A stretch of DNA of 42,544 nt from Candidatus Latescibacterota bacterium (GTDB lineage: Bacteria; Latescibacterota; UBA2968; UBA8231): contig SLHA01000062.1 in NCBI GenBank assembly GCA_007136405.1, forward strand, positions 1 to 42,544, written 5' to 3'. The position numbers were made by a program, and so were the translations under genes. Within the stretch, counting starts at the first letter, position 1; every line of letters starts with the position of its first letter. The notes under the pieces are model-generated. The model had not been told where the DNA came from and did no database searches. It was given only the letters and a program-made list of their open reading frames with translations. Of the stretch, positions 42,451 through 42,544 are shown piece after piece.

Positions 42451-42544
42451 GAGGGCGTATCTCCGAACCGTATACGGAGGGCAAGGGCGCGAACCCGGGC
42501 AATGTAATCCGCCTGCCTGCTGCCGGCAACCGCGGCGGCGCTGC

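Noticed and set aside
1-42544. tRNA, rRNA, prophage or transposase genes
   Set aside because: No matching sequences or protein families seen in the intergenic stretches or ORFs; absence is by eye, not by a covariance-model search.

Overview
This window is a high-GC chromosomal segment (well above 60% G+C by eye, not computed) from a Gram-negative, diderm bacterium. Outer-membrane and periplasmic machinery supports this: an outer-membrane beta-barrel, lipobox lipoproteins, two periplasmic adaptor proteins, a class A penicillin-binding protein and a sigma-54 activator. The phylum cannot be fixed from the sequence alone. The HU/IHF-type protein, archaeal-type phosphoglycerate mutase, dual-adaptor MacB-like exporter and galacturonokinase-like enzyme would fit a PVC-group bacterium (Kiritimatiellota, Lentisphaerota, Verrucomicrobiota) or a deep-branching proteobacterium. 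I saw no phage genes, transposase, CRISPR array, rRNA or tRNA, and no clear Rho-independent terminator.

Layout. (1) 1-3991, plus: the end of an FGGY sugar kinase, coupled by ATGA to a phosphomannomutase/phosphoglucomutase carrying a ~145-residue repetitive insert, then a class III aminotransferase. (2) 4120-5241: a minus-strand HU/IHF protein with a good sigma-70 promoter, then a repeat-rich non-coding stretch. (3) 5242-7080: one ORF joining a CHAD domain to an SMP-30/gluconolactonase domain. (4) 7432-13728: the most striking unit, a near-perfect sigma-54 promoter followed by histidine kinase, NtrC-type regulator, secreted coiled-coil protein, outer-membrane beta-barrel and galacturonokinase-like GHMP kinase, all abutting or overlapping. 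(5) 13729-17282: two metallophosphoesterases, an M55-type peptidase and a small Xre-type regulator. (6) 17273-22603, minus: a five-gene MacB-like export operon with two different adaptors. (7) 22934-24166: a Gfo/Idh/MocA oxidoreductase. (8) 24243-27829: two unknown proteins in tandem, divergent from a small membrane protein and an SH3 protein. (9) 27965-33358: RNase HI with an extra N-terminal domain, a class V aminotransferase, and a PBP1-type synthase coupled to an unknown membrane protein. (10) 33722-38554, plus: a fibronectin-type lipoprotein, a CCA/poly(A) polymerase family nucleotidyltransferase, a methyltransferase and a Wzx-like flippase. (11) 38742-42450: phosphoglycerate mutase, aspartate kinase and, convergent, an ArgE-like deacylase.

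A cell-envelope and glycan theme runs through the window (sugar kinase, sugar phosphomutase, GHMP kinase, barrel, flippase, exporter, PBP), with central metabolism at the right edge. The second theme is repeats: contiguous 16-21 bp duplications recur at gene junctions and inside two reading frames. REP-like sequence containing GGGGACAG or GGGCGCTGTCCC lies inside the phosphomutase gene and upstream of the CHAD gene. These repeats and the sigma-54 cassette are the best candidates for something undescribed.
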